Shown: positions 1 to 9,080, numbered from the stretch's first letter. The stretch: 26,298 nucleotides of DNA from BOG-908 sp964242595 (GCA_964242595.1 CAXTBC010000055.1:1-26298); one strand, 5' to 3'. Translations and numbers: made by a program. The notes: a model not told the origin generated them from the sequence alone.

Positions 1-6
1 TCGGCG

Positions 7-570
7 TCAGATTGACCGCTTCGCGGCTCTTAAAGCGAGTTTCCAAACAGCCTCTAAGGACTTGTCCTTAGCGGGGTCCAGGGGCAGAGCCCCTGGCTTT
101 TCTGACGCTTCAGGCTTTTCTGTTGCCCAAACGGCAGCGTTGCCGGCCAAATAACGTTGCATGCCAGTCCTGACGATTTCCGGAATCGGCTCCGCCCGCC
201 TCGTGTGTCGCCCGATCATCACCAACGTCGTCACCGAGGTCGCTGCACATAACTTGCCATGGAACAGCCCGTTGCCCAGCGTGAAGGACGAGCGCCCGAT
301 CCGCAGCAGCACCGCGCCGATGTCCACCTCGCCCGGCCAGTGCAGCTCGGCGCGGTAATCCAGTTCGATGCGGCGCATCACCGTCAGAACGTCGTCGGGC
401 ATGTTCTCGATCACGCCGCTGCGGGTGAAGTTGACCCGGCCGCTCTCCATCAGCGCGGCGAACGCCACGTTGTTGATGTGGCCGATCATGTCTGTGTCCG
501 AGAAGCGGAGTTTCTCCTGGTACCACCAGGAATAAGTGGCGCGGCTGGCCAGGTCGGGGGTGTCGGTCAC
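7..570 (-). CDS. Hotdog-fold acyl-CoA thioesterase
   Basis: A 187-aa protein of the 4-hydroxybenzoyl-CoA thioesterase (4HBT) hotdog family, which hydrolyses acyl-CoA thioesters in the cytoplasm. The family signature with the acidic residue and GHINN element is at residues 23-36 (FSDTDMIGHINNVAF), followed by the expected beta-rich core with RRIELDYRAEL near 63-73. I chose the GTG at 570 because it overlaps the stop codon of the upstream aminopeptidase gene as GTGA; a TTG 27 bases further upstream is also open. The last roughly 40 residues (from about EKPEASEKPGALPLD) do not look like the family: they are encoded by a copy of the dispersed GC-rich repeat, so the tail is probably an acquired extension. 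The substrate cannot be read from sequence. Confidence 0.85.
   Translation of the reverse strand: MTDTPDLASRATYSWWYQEKLRFSDTDMIGHINNVAFAALMESGRVNFTRSGVIENMPDDVLTVMRRIELDYRAELHWPGEVDIGAVLLRIGRSSFTLGNGLFHGKLCAATSVTTLVMIGRHTRRAEPIPEIVRTGMQRYLAGNAAVWATEKPEASEKPGALPLDPAKDKSLEAVWKLALRAAKRSI
55..100 (+). repeat. Dispersed GC-rich repeat, copy A, inside thioesterase 3' end
   Basis: Shares GCGGGGTCCAGGGGCAGAGCCC with copy C and contains the perfect 8-bp hairpin CCAGGGGC-AGA-GCCCCTGG (78-96) plus an adjacent AAGGAC-TT-GTCCTT inverted repeat. It is translated, on the minus strand, as part of the tail of the hotdog thioesterase. Confidence 0.7.
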
Positions 571-2342
571 GCGAGGACGCTTCCGATCGGCACACAAGCC
601 CGGTGCAGCCAGTCGCGCACGTCAGGGGCCACGTGCGGTGCCACTTGCTGCAGCACCTGCGCGTGGTAGGCGTCGAGCCAGCTCCGCTCCACGTCGGTGA
701 GCAGGTCCGGCTCGATCAGGACCTGGTCGAACGGCGCCCAGGTCAGGGTGTCGAAGCGGAAGAACTTGCGCGGTCCCTCGAACGGCGCCGTTTCCACCAG
801 CACGAGGTTCTCCAGGCGGATTCCGTACTGGCCAGGCAGGTAGAAGCCCGGTTCGTTGGACAGGATCATGCCCTCCTCCAACATCGCGGGGCGGAGATGG
901 GGCGAGATGGAGACGGGTCCCTCGTGCACCGAAAGGTAGCTGCCGACGCCGTGGCCGGTGCCGTGATCGAAATCAAGGCCGGCCTGCCACAGGGCAGCAC
1001 GTGCGAAGGCATCCAGCCTGACGCCAGCGACACCTTCCGGGAACACAAGGCGCGCGATAGCGACGTGGCCCTTCAGCACGCGTGTGTAACGGTCCCGGAT
1101 TTCCGCCGTCGGCAGGCCGGGGCCGGTCCACACCGTGCGTGTCACGTCCGTGGTGCCGTCGAGATACTGGCCGCCGCTGTCGATCAGATAGAGCTCGTCC
1201 GGCAGGATGGCCCGGTCGGTTTCCAGCGAGACGCGGTAGTGCATGATGGCGCCGTGCTCGCCGGCGGCCGAGATAGCGGGAAAGCTCTCGCCGCGGAACA
1301 GCGATCCTTCCTGACGGTAGCGCAGAAGCTGGGCGGCGGCAGACATCTCCGTCTCGTGGCCGCCGGCATCGCGCACCCAGTGCAGGAAGCGGCAGAGCGC
1401 CACTGCGTCGCGGGCCTGCGCGTTGCGGGTGCCTTGCTGCTCGGTGGCGTTCTTGCGCGCCTTGGGCACCAGGCAGGGGTCCTGGCCGGGCACCACGGTG
1501 GCACCTGCGCCGCGGAGTGTTTCGCTGAGCCAGGCTGGCGCGCCTATGGCGTCGACGCGCACGCGTTTGCCGGCAAGTGCGGCGAGCGCGGCGGGCATGG
1601 AGTCGCGCGGCGCGCAAGCCACGGCGTTGCCGAAACTGTCGCGCAGGTCCTGCGGCAGTTTGCGCGGGTCCATGAAGAGCTCCACGCCGGCGTCGGCGTG
1701 CAGGATGGCGAAGCCGAGGGCGACAGGAACGAAGCCGAGGTCCTCGCCACGCATGTTGAGCAGCCAGGCGAGCGAAGTGGGGTCGCTCAGGATGGCCGCG
1801 TCCTGGTGGGCGGTGCGAAGTGCAGCGGCGAGGCGAGCGCGTTTGTCGGCCGAGGACTCACCGGCGTAGGTGGCGTTGTAGACGCTGGCGGGTGCGGTGG
1901 GTGGTGCGGGCCGGTCTTGCCAGGCCACGTCGACCGGATTGGCTGTGACGGGATGCAGCTTAAGGCCAGCTTCGCGGAAACGGTTGAGCGAGTCCTCGCT
2001 CATCAGCCAGGGATCGTAGCCGATCAGCGCACCCGGAGGCGTGTGGGCGGCTACGTAGTCGGGCGGTGGAGAGGTTATCAGGTGCAAACGTTCCCACAGC
2101 GCCGGGTCCGTCTCGCTGGCTAGCTGGAGCACGTAGCGGCCGTCGCTCCACACCGCAGCCTTGTTCGCGAACACTACGGCCAGGCCGGCGCTGCCGGTGA
2201 AGCCGGTCAGCCAGGCAAGGCGTTCGGCCGAAGGCGGGACGTACTCGCCGAGATGTTCGTCGGAGCGGGGAACGATGAAGGCGGCCAGGTTCTGCCGTGC
2301 CATCTCCGTGCGCACGGCGGCAAGGCGTTCTGCGTGGTTCAT
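567..2342 (-). CDS. Xaa-Pro aminopeptidase (M24B family)
   Basis: A 591-aa metallopeptidase that removes N-terminal residues preceding proline. Two creatinase-type N-terminal domains (about 1-300) precede the pita-bread M24 domain. The five metal ligands are all visible: D388 and D399 (LIDSGGQYLDGTTDV), H464 (GTGHGVG), E497 (LSNEPGFY) and E511 (GIRLENL). The size fits the three-domain eukaryote-like aminopeptidase P group (about 600 aa), longer than E. coli PepP. The ATG at 2342 overlaps the prmA stop as ATGA, and the gene ends by overlapping the thioesterase start, so all three are probably translated as one unit. The open frame upstream of this ATG is only the antisense-frame shadow of prmA. 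Confidence 0.95.
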   Translation of the reverse strand: MNHAERLAAVRTEMARQNLAAFIVPRSDEHLGEYVPPSAERLAWLTGFTGSAGLAVVFANKAAVWSDGRYVLQLASETDPALWERLHLITSPPPDYVAAHTPPGALIGYDPWLMSEDSLNRFREAGLKLHPVTANPVDVAWQDRPAPPTAPASVYNATYAGESSADKRARLAAALRTAHQDAAILSDPTSLAWLLNMRGEDLGFVPVALGFAILHADAGVELFMDPRKLPQDLRDSFGNAVACAPRDSMPAALAALAGKRVRVDAIGAPAWLSETLRGAGATVVPGQDPCLVPKARKNATEQQGTRNAQARDAVALCRFLHWVRDAGGHETEMSAAAQLLRYRQEGSLFRGESFPAISAAGEHGAIMHYRVSLETDRAILPDELYLIDSGGQYLDGTTDVTRTVWTGPGLPTAEIRDRYTRVLKGHVAIARLVFPEGVAGVRLDAFARAALWQAGLDFDHGTGHGVGSYLSVHEGPVSISPHLRPAMLEEGMILSNEPGFYLPGQYGIRLENLVLVETAPFEGPRKFFRFDTLTWAPFDQVLIEPDLLTDVERSWLDAYHAQVLQQVAPHVAPDVRDWLHRACVPIGSVLA

Positions 2343-3208
2343 GATCGTAGCACCATTGTTGCCCATTGCCCTTCGCGGAGCACGCGCTCCAGCCGCAGCC
2401 CCTGCCGGCGGTGCGCGGCCAACACCATGGAAACCTGCGTCGTCAGCAGCCCGGCCAGGATCACCGTACCGTGCGGCGCCAAATGCGCCGCCAGGTCCCG
2501 TGCCATCAGGCAGAGCGGGCGCGCAAGTATGTTGGCGAGGACGAGGTCGAACGGTCCTGCACCGGCACCCTGCCAACCCTGGCCGAGCCTGGCGTTCACG
2601 CGGCCGCGCAAGCCGTTCAGCGCCGCGTTCTGCGCCGTCACGCGGACCGACCAGGGATCGTTGTCCACGGCCAGCACGCGCCGGCGCAGCAGCCGGGCGG
2701 CCGCCATAGCGAGTATGCCGGAGCCGCAGCCCATGTCGATGATGCGCCGGGGCTGCCGGTGGGCCACCATCTCCAGCGCGCGCAGGCAGCCGCGCGTGCT
2801 GCCGTGTTCGCCGGATCCGAACGCCAGGCCCGCATCGATGGTCAGCGTGTGCCGCCCGGCGCGCCGCGGGCCTCCCAAATGCGTGCCGCGTATGGAAAAC
2901 CGACGTCCGACGTCCTGCTCGGGGAACGCCTCGTACACCCGCGCGAGCCATCCCTCGGCTTGCGTCGCCTCGCGCAGCAACGGCACGGTCACGCCGCTGA
3001 CCAGGGCGGCCACCGCCAAGCCTTGCGCAAGCTCGGCTTCGCCCTCGCCCACGGCCTTGACACCTTCCACCCGCCAGGTTCGTGCCGCCTCGTCAGAGAC
3101 GAACAGTCCCACTGTGGTGCAAGCGAGCGCCACGGCGGCCTCGTAGGCGGGCACGACCTCTTCCGGCACGACGACGAAGACGGTTTCCAGCAGGCCCGCG
3201 CGCCTCAT
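2339..3208 (-). CDS. prmA: Ribosomal protein L11 methyltransferase
   Basis: A 289-aa class I SAM-dependent methyltransferase that trimethylates ribosomal protein L11. After the N-terminal L11-recognition domain come the family signature DAGLAFGSGEHGST (125-138), the SAM-binding motif DMGCGSGILAMAA (158-170), the acidic VDND (181-184), and the catalytic-loop signature LVLANILARPL (222-232). Length matches the family (about 290 aa). It is the first gene of a minus-strand run with the aminopeptidase (4-base overlap) and the thioesterase. The 139 bases upstream (3209-3347) separate it from the end of the helicase gene and hold no gene; a promoter is expected there but I cannot define one. Confidence 0.94.
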   Translation of the reverse strand: MRRAGLLETVFVVVPEEVVPAYEAAVALACTTVGLFVSDEAARTWRVEGVKAVGEGEAELAQGLAVAALVSGVTVPLLREATQAEGWLARVYEAFPEQDVGRRFSIRGTHLGGPRRAGRHTLTIDAGLAFGSGEHGSTRGCLRALEMVAHRQPRRIIDMGCGSGILAMAAARLLRRRVLAVDNDPWSVRVTAQNAALNGLRGRVNARLGQGWQGAGAGPFDLVLANILARPLCLMARDLAAHLAPHGTVILAGLLTTQVSMVLAAHRRQGLRLERVLREGQWATMVLRS

Positions 3209-3347
3209 GCGGGTGGTTGAAATCGACGGGGCGAGCGGCTCTTGTCGGCCAACGAGAAGCGCAGGATCTTGGCTGAGCAGGCACGCGTTGCCGGACGGCG
3301 CTGCGACAGCGAGGTGGTCAGGCCTGCAGACGAAGAAGTTCTGTCCT

Positions 3348-5522
3348 TCATGCCTTGGCCACGAAGCGGTCCATCACCCGCTTCGGCCCCGCGTGCTCGA
3401 ACAGCACGTCCAGCTTGTCGTCCTCGCTGGCGGTGACTTCGCCATAGCCGAACTTCTCGTGGAACACCCGCTGTCCCACGTCGATCCTGTCCGTGCGCGC
3501 CGGCCTTCCCGGCTGTTCCCAGGCCTGGGTGCGCCGTGCCACGAGCGGGCCGTTGTTGAACACGCTCGGCGCGGCGATCTGGGCCGAGCGCGCCAGTGCG
3601 GCCGAGCCGGCGCGCTCCACATGGGCCTCCGGCAGTTCGTCGACGAAGCGGCTAGGGATCGAGGACTGCCAGTTGGCATAGATGCGCCGGTTTGCGGCGT
3701 AGCTCACCACGGCGCGGCGCCGCGCCCGGGTCAGCCCGACATAAGCCAGGCGCCGCTCCTCCTCCAGCCCCTTGGTGCCGCTCTCGTCTATCGTGCGCTG
3801 GCTTGGGAACACGCCTTCCTCCCAGCCCGGCAGGAACACGTGGTCGAACTCCAGCCCCTTGGCGGCGTGCAGCGTCATCATGCTCAGCCGGTCGGCTTCG
3901 GCCTGCTCCTCGTTTTCCATCACCAGCGAGACGTGGTCGAGGAAGCCGGACAGGTTCTCGAAATCCGCCATGGCGCGTACGAGTTCCTTGAGGTTCTCTA
4001 AGCGGCCCGGCGCCTCGATCGACTTGTCCTGCCGCCACATCTCCGTGTAGCCGCTCTCGTCGAGCATGGTGGCGATGGTGACGATGTGGCCGTCCGTCTC
4101 CAGCATGCGGCGCCAGCGGTCGAAGCCGGCCCCAAGCTCGCGCATCGCCTCGCGCGGGCGGCCCTTCAGCCCGCCGGATTGCGCGAGCTGCACCGCGGCC
4201 AACGACAAGGCGATCTGCTGCCCGCGTGCGGCGGCGTGCATCGCGCGCAACGCCACGTCACCCACGCCGCGGCGTGGCAGGTTCACGATGCGCTCGAACG
4301 CCAGGTCGTCGCTCGGCTGGCGCAGCACCCGCATGTAGGCGATGGCGTCGCGTATCTCGGCGCGTTCGTAGAAGCGCAGGCCGCCCACCACGCGGTACGG
4401 GATGGCCAGGGTGATCATGCGTTCCTCAAACGCGCGCGTCTGGAAGCCGGCGCGCACCAGGATCGCCATGTCGGCGAGCTTGCAGCCTTCGCGCCGCCAG
4501 GCTTCCACCCGCTCGCCCACCATGCGGGCCTCCTCGTCGGAGTCCCACAGGCTCATCACGCTCACCTTGTCGCCGGCCGCGTCCGCCAAGCCGGAGCGCA
4601 AGGTCTTGCCGAGGCGGCCGGCATTGTTGGCGATCAGCCCGGCGGCCGCCGCCAGGATGGGTGCGGTGCTGCGGTAGTTGCGCTCCAGCCGGACGATGCG
4701 AGCGCCGGGAAAATCGTGCTCGAAGCGCAGGATGTTCTCCACTTCCGCGCCGCGCCAGGAGTAGATGGACTGGTCGTCGTCACCCACGCAGCAGATATTC
4801 CTGTGCTGCTGGGCCAGCAGGCGCAGCCACATGTACTGCACGACGTTGGTGTCTTGGTACTCATCGACCAGCACGTAGCGCCAAGTGCGGTGGTATTGCG
4901 CGAGCACGTCCGGCTGGTTGCGCAGGATCTCGGTGCTGTGCAGCAGCAGGTCGCCGAAATCGGCCGCGTTCAGCGCGCGCAGCCGGGACTGGTACTGCGC
5001 GTACACCTCGCGCATGCGGCCGCCGGCGAACTCGCCTTCCTCAGCGGCAGGCACACGCTCCGGCACTTGGCCGCGGTCCTTCCAGCGCTGCAACACGCCC
5101 ATCACCGCCTGCGGCGTCCAGCGCTTGGGGTCGATCTTGAGCGCCTCCATCACCTGCTTGAGCAGCCGCGTCTGGTCGTCGGTGTCCAGGATGGAGAAGC
5201 TTGGGGTGAGGCCCACGTGCTCGGCGTGGCGGCGCAGCATGCGGGCGCAGAGCGCGTGGAAGGTGCCGAGCCACAGCCCTTCTGCCGGCCGGCCGAGCAG
5301 GGTGTCGACACGCTCGCGCATCTCGCGCGCCGCCTTGTTGGTGAAGGTGACGGCCAACACTTGGCCGGGCGCCGCGCGGCCGGTCAGCAGGATGTGGGCG
5401 AAGCGGGTGGTCAGCACGCGCGTCTTGCCGGTGCCTGCCCCGGCCAGCACCAGCAGCGGACCCTCGGTGGTCTCCACGGCCTGGCGTTGCTCGTCGTTGA
5501 GTTTGTGGAGGTAGTCGCTCAT
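3348..5522 (-). CDS. uvrD: ATP-dependent DNA helicase UvrD/PcrA
   Basis: A 724-aa superfamily 1A 3'-5' DNA helicase used in nucleotide-excision and mismatch repair and in clearing recombination intermediates. Motifs in order: Q-motif region LNDEQRQAV (8-16), Walker A GAGTGKT (28-34), motif Ia TFTNKAAREM (59-68), DEYQDTN (220-226), GDDDQSIYSWRGA (247-259), ERNYRS (280-285), then TLHAAKGLEFDHVFLPG and YVGLTRARRR in domain 2A. The C-terminal ~45 residues (GQRVFHEKFGYGEV onward) form the Tudor-like domain that binds RNA polymerase in PcrA/UvrD. Start MSDYLHKLNDEQ at 5522 matches the family; the 30 extra upstream codons are not expected to be translated. PcrA and UvrD cannot be separated by eye. 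Confidence 0.95.
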   Translation of the reverse strand: MSDYLHKLNDEQRQAVETTEGPLLVLAGAGTGKTRVLTTRFAHILLTGRAAPGQVLAVTFTNKAAREMRERVDTLLGRPAEGLWLGTFHALCARMLRRHAEHVGLTPSFSILDTDDQTRLLKQVMEALKIDPKRWTPQAVMGVLQRWKDRGQVPERVPAAEEGEFAGGRMREVYAQYQSRLRALNAADFGDLLLHSTEILRNQPDVLAQYHRTWRYVLVDEYQDTNVVQYMWLRLLAQQHRNICCVGDDDQSIYSWRGAEVENILRFEHDFPGARIVRLERNYRSTAPILAAAAGLIANNAGRLGKTLRSGLADAAGDKVSVMSLWDSDEEARMVGERVEAWRREGCKLADMAILVRAGFQTRAFEERMITLAIPYRVVGGLRFYERAEIRDAIAYMRVLRQPSDDLAFERIVNLPRRGVGDVALRAMHAAARGQQIALSLAAVQLAQSGGLKGRPREAMRELGAGFDRWRRMLETDGHIVTIATMLDESGYTEMWRQDKSIEAPGRLENLKELVRAMADFENLSGFLDHVSLVMENEEQAEADRLSMMTLHAAKGLEFDHVFLPGWEEGVFPSQRTIDESGTKGLEEERRLAYVGLTRARRRAVVSYAANRRIYANWQSSIPSRFVDELPEAHVERAGSAALARSAQIAAPSVFNNGPLVARRTQAWEQPGRPARTDRIDVGQRVFHEKFGYGEVTASEDDKLDVLFEHAGPKRVMDRFVAKA

Positions 5523-5810
5523 GCATCCGACTGACGGGGGGGCAGGGGTTATAAGGTGGGAGGCTGCGTCCTGGAACCCCGACAGCCTGGCAGAACCCCT
5601 TCCTGTCAACATGGACGTTATAAGCTAGCTTGCCAATAATTGCAGGCGCAACAGGACAAGCCGACTAAGCCTTCTATCCCCAGACGGCGCGAGGCTGCAT
5701 GGCCGCCCAAAGCGGGCGGTGTTGTAGCTTGTGGGCCGGGACACTCCCGACAATCTAAACGGCTCGCGACCGACACTCGTCACGGTCGGGAAGCAGAAGG
5801 TTGATCCCGC
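5523..5810. other. Divergent intergenic region, uvrD / lipoprotein gene
   Basis: A gene-free 288-base stretch between divergent genes. It contains the candidate uvrD promoter, a perfect 6-bp hairpin CCGCCC/GGGCGG (5703-5719), and an inverted repeat CGACCG/CGGTCG with a 10-base loop (5767-5788) just ahead of the lipoprotein gene that could be an operator or a leader stem. No LexA-type box (GTTC-N7-GTTC) was found here, although uvrD is an SOS gene in some bacteria. Confidence 0.4.
5616..5645 (-). promoter_or_regulatory. Possible sigma-70 promoter for uvrD
   Basis: Reading on the minus strand, a good -10 hexamer TATAAC is preceded by exactly 17 bases and a weak -35 CTGCAA (3 of 6 matches to TTGACA). 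It lies about 95 bases upstream of the helicase start codon. A second TATAAC lies nearer the gene around 5550-5556. This is pattern matching only; no transcript evidence is available. Confidence 0.3.
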
Positions 5811-6332
5811 ATGCGCATCATGGTCTGTCTGCTCGCCCTGTCTGCCTGTGGCGCTCCTCTGCCAGTCAAGCATTTTGCAGGCACTACGCCGGCGTTTGAC
5901 GCGGTATCCTTCTGGACGGGGCATCACCGCAGTTGGGGGGTGATCGAGAACCGCGGCGGTGCACCGACCGACACGGTGGTGACCGACTGCGTGGGCACGC
6001 CAGAGGGCGATGGCGGGCTACACATGGTTCAAACCCTCGCGTTGGGGGACGGCACGACGCAGCACCGCGACTGGCATCTACGGCGCACCGGGCCCGGCGC
6101 CTTCACCGCAACAGCGAACGACATGGTAGGCGAGGCGCACGGCCTGGCAGCAGGCCGGGTGTTTCACTGGACTTGGGTGCTGGCGCTCTCCCCAGGCGAC
6201 GCGTTGAAGAACGTCGAGATGGACCAGTGGATGTATCTCGAAGCGGGCGGCGCGATGCTGAACCACACCACCATCCGCAAGCTCGGCATCACGGTGGCGC
6301 AGGTCAGTGAGGAATTTCAGGTTATGCCGTGA
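5811..6332 (+). CDS. DUF3833-like lipoprotein
   Basis: A 173-aa predicted lipoprotein. A very short signal peptide (MRIMVCLLALSAC) ends in the lipobox L10-S11-A12-C13, so Cys13 should be lipidated and the protein anchored in the envelope. The mature part resembles DUF3833: a G-W-G start (TGHHRSWGVIENRGG), a DGTTQHRDWHLRRTGPGAFTA strand, then a D-x-x-G-x-A-x-G element (NDMVGEAHGLAAGRVFHW) and a C-terminal VEMDQWMYL strand. The family's biochemical function is not established. It stands alone, divergent from uvrD and 228 bases before the NADH dehydrogenase gene. The signal peptide is unusually short; an upstream start was not evident. Confidence 0.72.
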   Translation: MRIMVCLLALSACGAPLPVKHFAGTTPAFDAVSFWTGHHRSWGVIENRGGAPTDTVVTDCVGTPEGDGGLHMVQTLALGDGTTQHRDWHLRRTGPGAFTATANDMVGEAHGLAAGRVFHWTWVLALSPGDALKNVEMDQWMYLEAGGAMLNHTTIRKLGITVAQVSEEFQVMP

Positions 6333-6560
6333 CGCCGGACGGGCGAGCGTTGATGCCCTGGGCAGCTGTGGTCTGAACCGACGGCAGTCCGAGGAGAGAC
6401 GGGGAGAGCCAAGGTGCACCCGCTCGTCGTATGTTGTAGGTTGTAGCCTGCAATCGGTGTAGGAGCTTCAGGGTCGCCTGCCGGAACCTCGAGCAACGTG
6501 GCAACAGCCACTACCTTGCCCTGCTAAGAGGCATTCCGAGCCAGCATTGACGAGGGCACC
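6333..6560. other. Intergenic region before NADH dehydrogenase gene
   Basis: A 228-base gene-free stretch. Apart from a probable Shine-Dalgarno (GAGG, 5 bases before the ATG at 6561), I see no hairpin with a T-run, no RNA gene and no clear promoter. Confidence 0.3.
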
Positions 6561-7913
6561 ATGACAGAGCCGGCCGACCCTGAAACTGAGCGCGAGCAGA
6601 CCGAGGATCGTCTGCACGAGGTCGTAGTGGTAGGCGGCGGGGCTGCGGGACTGCAACTGGCCACAAAGCTGGGTGACACGCTCGGCCGGCGCGGCCGCGC
6701 CAGGATAACGCTGGTCGAGAAATCTCGCACCCACATCTGGAAGCCTCTCCTGCATTCCATCGCTGCCGGCGGGTTGCGGCCTTCCCAGCACGAGCTGAAC
6801 TACTTGGCCCAGGCACGTTGGCATCACTTCACCTGCCGGCTCGGTGCGCTGTCCACCATCGACCGTGAGCAGCACCAGGTTCACGTCGCGGCCACCTACG
6901 ACGAGGAAGGGCGTGAGGTGACGCCTGACCGCAGCTTCCCCTACGACACGCTGGTGATCGCCGTGGGTTCGGTCACCAACGATTTCGGCACGCCCGGCGC
7001 CATGGAGTTTGCCGTACCGTTGGAGACGCCCGAGCAGGCAACGCGCTTCAACAAGCGTCTGGTGAACGCCTGCCTGCGCGCCAACGCACAGCATTTCCCG
7101 GTACGCCCAGGCCAATTGCACGTGGCCATCATCGGCGCTGGTGCGACAGGAACCGAGCTGGCTGCCGAGCTGCACCGCACAGTGCGCGAGGTGATGGCGT
7201 ACGGGATGACGCGGCTAAATCCGGAGCGGGACGTCAAGATCATCCTGATAGAAGCGGCGCCGCGTATCCTGCCCGCGCTGCCGGAACGCATGTCGACGGC
7301 AACGGCAAAACTGCTGCGCAGCCTGAACATCGAATTGCGCACTGATGCTCGGGTGGCCGCCGTGAACGCCGAGGGCGTGGTTCTCGCCGATGGCACACTG
7401 ATCCCGAGCGAGCTTGTGGTGTGGTCGGCCGGGGTGAAAGGGCCCGAGTTTCTCAGAACTCTCGGCTTACAGGTAAACCGCACGAACCAGCTGATCGTGA
7501 CTCCCACGCTACAGACGGTCGATGACGAAAACATCTTCGCCATCGGCGATTGTGCATCCTGTCCACGTGAAGGCTTTCCCAACGGAGTGCCACCGCGTGC
7601 CCAGGCTGCTCACCAGATGGCATCACACATGGTTAAACAGATCAATTTGCGATTGGCAGGACTCCCGCTACGGCCATTCACGTACCGTGACTTCGGCTCG
7701 TTGGTCTCGCTGGGCCGATACAGCACGGTGGGCAACCTGATGGGCTTTTCATTGGGGCGAAGCTTGTTCATCGAAGGCTATCTCGCCCGCATGATGTACC
7801 GGTCGCTTTATGCCATGCATCAGGCGGCGCTGCATGGCCGCGGTTCCACGCTGGTTCGAATGGCGTCCAGCGCGATGACCCGGCAGCCGGAGCCCGAGGT
7901 CAAGCTGCACTGA
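6561..7913 (+). CDS. ndh: Type II NADH dehydrogenase
   Basis: A 450-aa membrane-associated FAD enzyme that passes electrons from NADH to quinone without pumping protons. Two Rossmann folds are visible: the FAD-binding VVVVGGGAAGLQLA (21-34) and the NADH-binding VAIIGAGATGTELAAEL (188-204). These are followed by the second FAD motif IFAIGDCASC (325-334) and the quinone-site signature PPRAQAAHQ (344-352). The C-terminal amphipathic stretch (about 385-430, SLGRSLFIEGYLARMMYRSL) is the expected membrane-surface anchor. Length fits NDH-2 (about 430 aa). A non-coupling dehydrogenase suits aerobic, sugar- or alcohol-oxidising acetic-acid-type bacteria. It is convergent with rodA, with only six bases between the stop codons. 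Confidence 0.9.
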   Translation: MTEPADPETEREQTEDRLHEVVVVGGGAAGLQLATKLGDTLGRRGRARITLVEKSRTHIWKPLLHSIAAGGLRPSQHELNYLAQARWHHFTCRLGALSTIDREQHQVHVAATYDEEGREVTPDRSFPYDTLVIAVGSVTNDFGTPGAMEFAVPLETPEQATRFNKRLVNACLRANAQHFPVRPGQLHVAIIGAGATGTELAAELHRTVREVMAYGMTRLNPERDVKIILIEAAPRILPALPERMSTATAKLLRSLNIELRTDARVAAVNAEGVVLADGTLIPSELVVWSAGVKGPEFLRTLGLQVNRTNQLIVTPTLQTVDDENIFAIGDCASCPREGFPNGVPPRAQAAHQMASHMVKQINLRLAGLPLRPFTYRDFGSLVSLGRYSTVGNLMGFSLGRSLFIEGYLARMMYRSLYAMHQAALHGRGSTLVRMASSAMTRQPEPEVKLH

Positions 7914-7919
7914 AGCGCA

Positions 7920-9071
7920 CTAGTCCAACGGATCCCGCCGATCCGCGAACACCACGTCCCGGTGGACGTGCACGGACATCAACAGGCCCATCGCGAACAT
8001 CACCGTCAGCATCGCCGAGCCGCCGTGGCTGACCAAAGGCAGAGGCACGCCGCCTACCGGAATGGCGCCCACCACCATCGCCACGTTGACGAACACGTAC
8101 ATGAACATGTTTACCGATATGCCCAGCGCCAGAAGCCTGCCGTATTGGTGCCGGCAGCGCAGCGCCACCAGCATGCCGCCCAGGATGATGGTCAGCAGAA
8201 GCGCCAGTAATGCCAACGCACCGATCAGTCCCCATTCCTCGGCCACGATGGAGAAGATGAAATCCGTCTGCTTTTCCGGCAAGAAGTTCAGGTGCGCCTG
8301 TGTTCCCTGCATGAATCCCTTGCCCCACATGCCGCCCGAACCCAGGGCAATCTTCGACTGGATGATGTTGTAGCCAGCACCCAGCGGATCGTTCTCCGGG
8401 TTGAGGAAGGTGGTGATGCGGGCGCGCTGGTAATCGTGCAGGTGCCTGTAGGCGAACTCCGCCACGAACGGTAGCGGCACGGCCAGGATCGCCATCAGCC
8501 ACAGCCGCATGCCGGCGCCCACGAAGATGGAAAAACCCACTACGCCGGTGATGAAGGCGGTGCCCAGGTTCGGCTCCTTTAGGATCAGCGCCACGGGCAG
8601 CAGGACGGCCATCGCGGGCACGATCAGGAACAGTGGGTTGCCCACGCGCGCCCAGCTCGCCCGGTTGAACCACGAGGCCAGCGCCATGGCCAACGCTACC
8701 TTCATGATCTCGCTAGGTTGCAACTGCACCGGCCCGATCTCCAGCCAGCGCTCCGCGCCCTTGCCCACATGGCCCATCTTCAACACCAGCACGAGCAGCA
8801 CCAGCGCCAACCCGTAGAGCGGCCAGGAGAACTTTGCGATGAGGCGGATGTCCAGCATGGCCAGCGACAGCATCATCACCAGGCTGAACCCGAAGCGCAG
8901 CCCATGCCGCCACGCGTAAGGCTCGGGTCCGCCGCCGGCAGAGTAGAGCGCCACGTAGCCGCAGCCGGCGAGCGCGCATAGCAGCAGCACGTAGAGCCAG
9001 TTGATGCGCCACATCTTGGTGAGCAGGCCGAAATCAGGTTCGGCGCGAAGGAGGCGGCGTTCTGAAATCAC
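7920..9071 (-). CDS. rodA: Rod-shape peptidoglycan polymerase RodA
   Basis: A 383-aa SEDS-family glycosyltransferase that polymerises lipid II with PBP2 in the elongasome, in the inner membrane. About ten transmembrane segments are evident. SEDS landmarks include GAERWLEIGPVQLQPSE in the first third, KEPNLGTAF, the long periplasmic loop ending in LNFLPEKQTDFIFSIVAEEWGL, and the C-terminal GGVPLPLVSHGGSAML. I chose GTG at 9071 because GAAGG lies 8-9 bases upstream and the residues ERRLLRAEPDFGLLTK precede the first helix as in relatives; an ATG at 9014 (MWRINW) is possible. The longer TTG-initiated frame (to 9104) would start inside a terminator hairpin and is rejected. It is not next to mreBCD or the PBP2 gene in this window. 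Confidence 0.93.
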   Translation of the reverse strand: MISERRLLRAEPDFGLLTKMWRINWLYVLLLCALAGCGYVALYSAGGGPEPYAWRHGLRFGFSLVMMLSLAMLDIRLIAKFSWPLYGLALVLLVLVLKMGHVGKGAERWLEIGPVQLQPSEIMKVALAMALASWFNRASWARVGNPLFLIVPAMAVLLPVALILKEPNLGTAFITGVVGFSIFVGAGMRLWLMAILAVPLPFVAEFAYRHLHDYQRARITTFLNPENDPLGAGYNIIQSKIALGSGGMWGKGFMQGTQAHLNFLPEKQTDFIFSIVAEEWGLIGALALLALLLTIILGGMLVALRCRHQYGRLLALGISVNMFMYVFVNVAMVVGAIPVGGVPLPLVSHGGSAMLTVMFAMGLLMSVHVHRDVVFADRRDPLD

Positions 9072-9080
9072 GAGGAAGGC

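Noticed and set aside
2343..2951. 200-codon N-terminal extension of the aminopeptidase frame
   Set aside because: It lies wholly over prmA in another frame, is Arg/Pro-rich, and the family N-terminus begins at the ATG at 2342 overlapping the prmA stop.
5523..5610. LexA box upstream of uvrD
   Set aside because: GAAC motifs occur near 5574 and 5593 but are about 15 bases apart, not 7.
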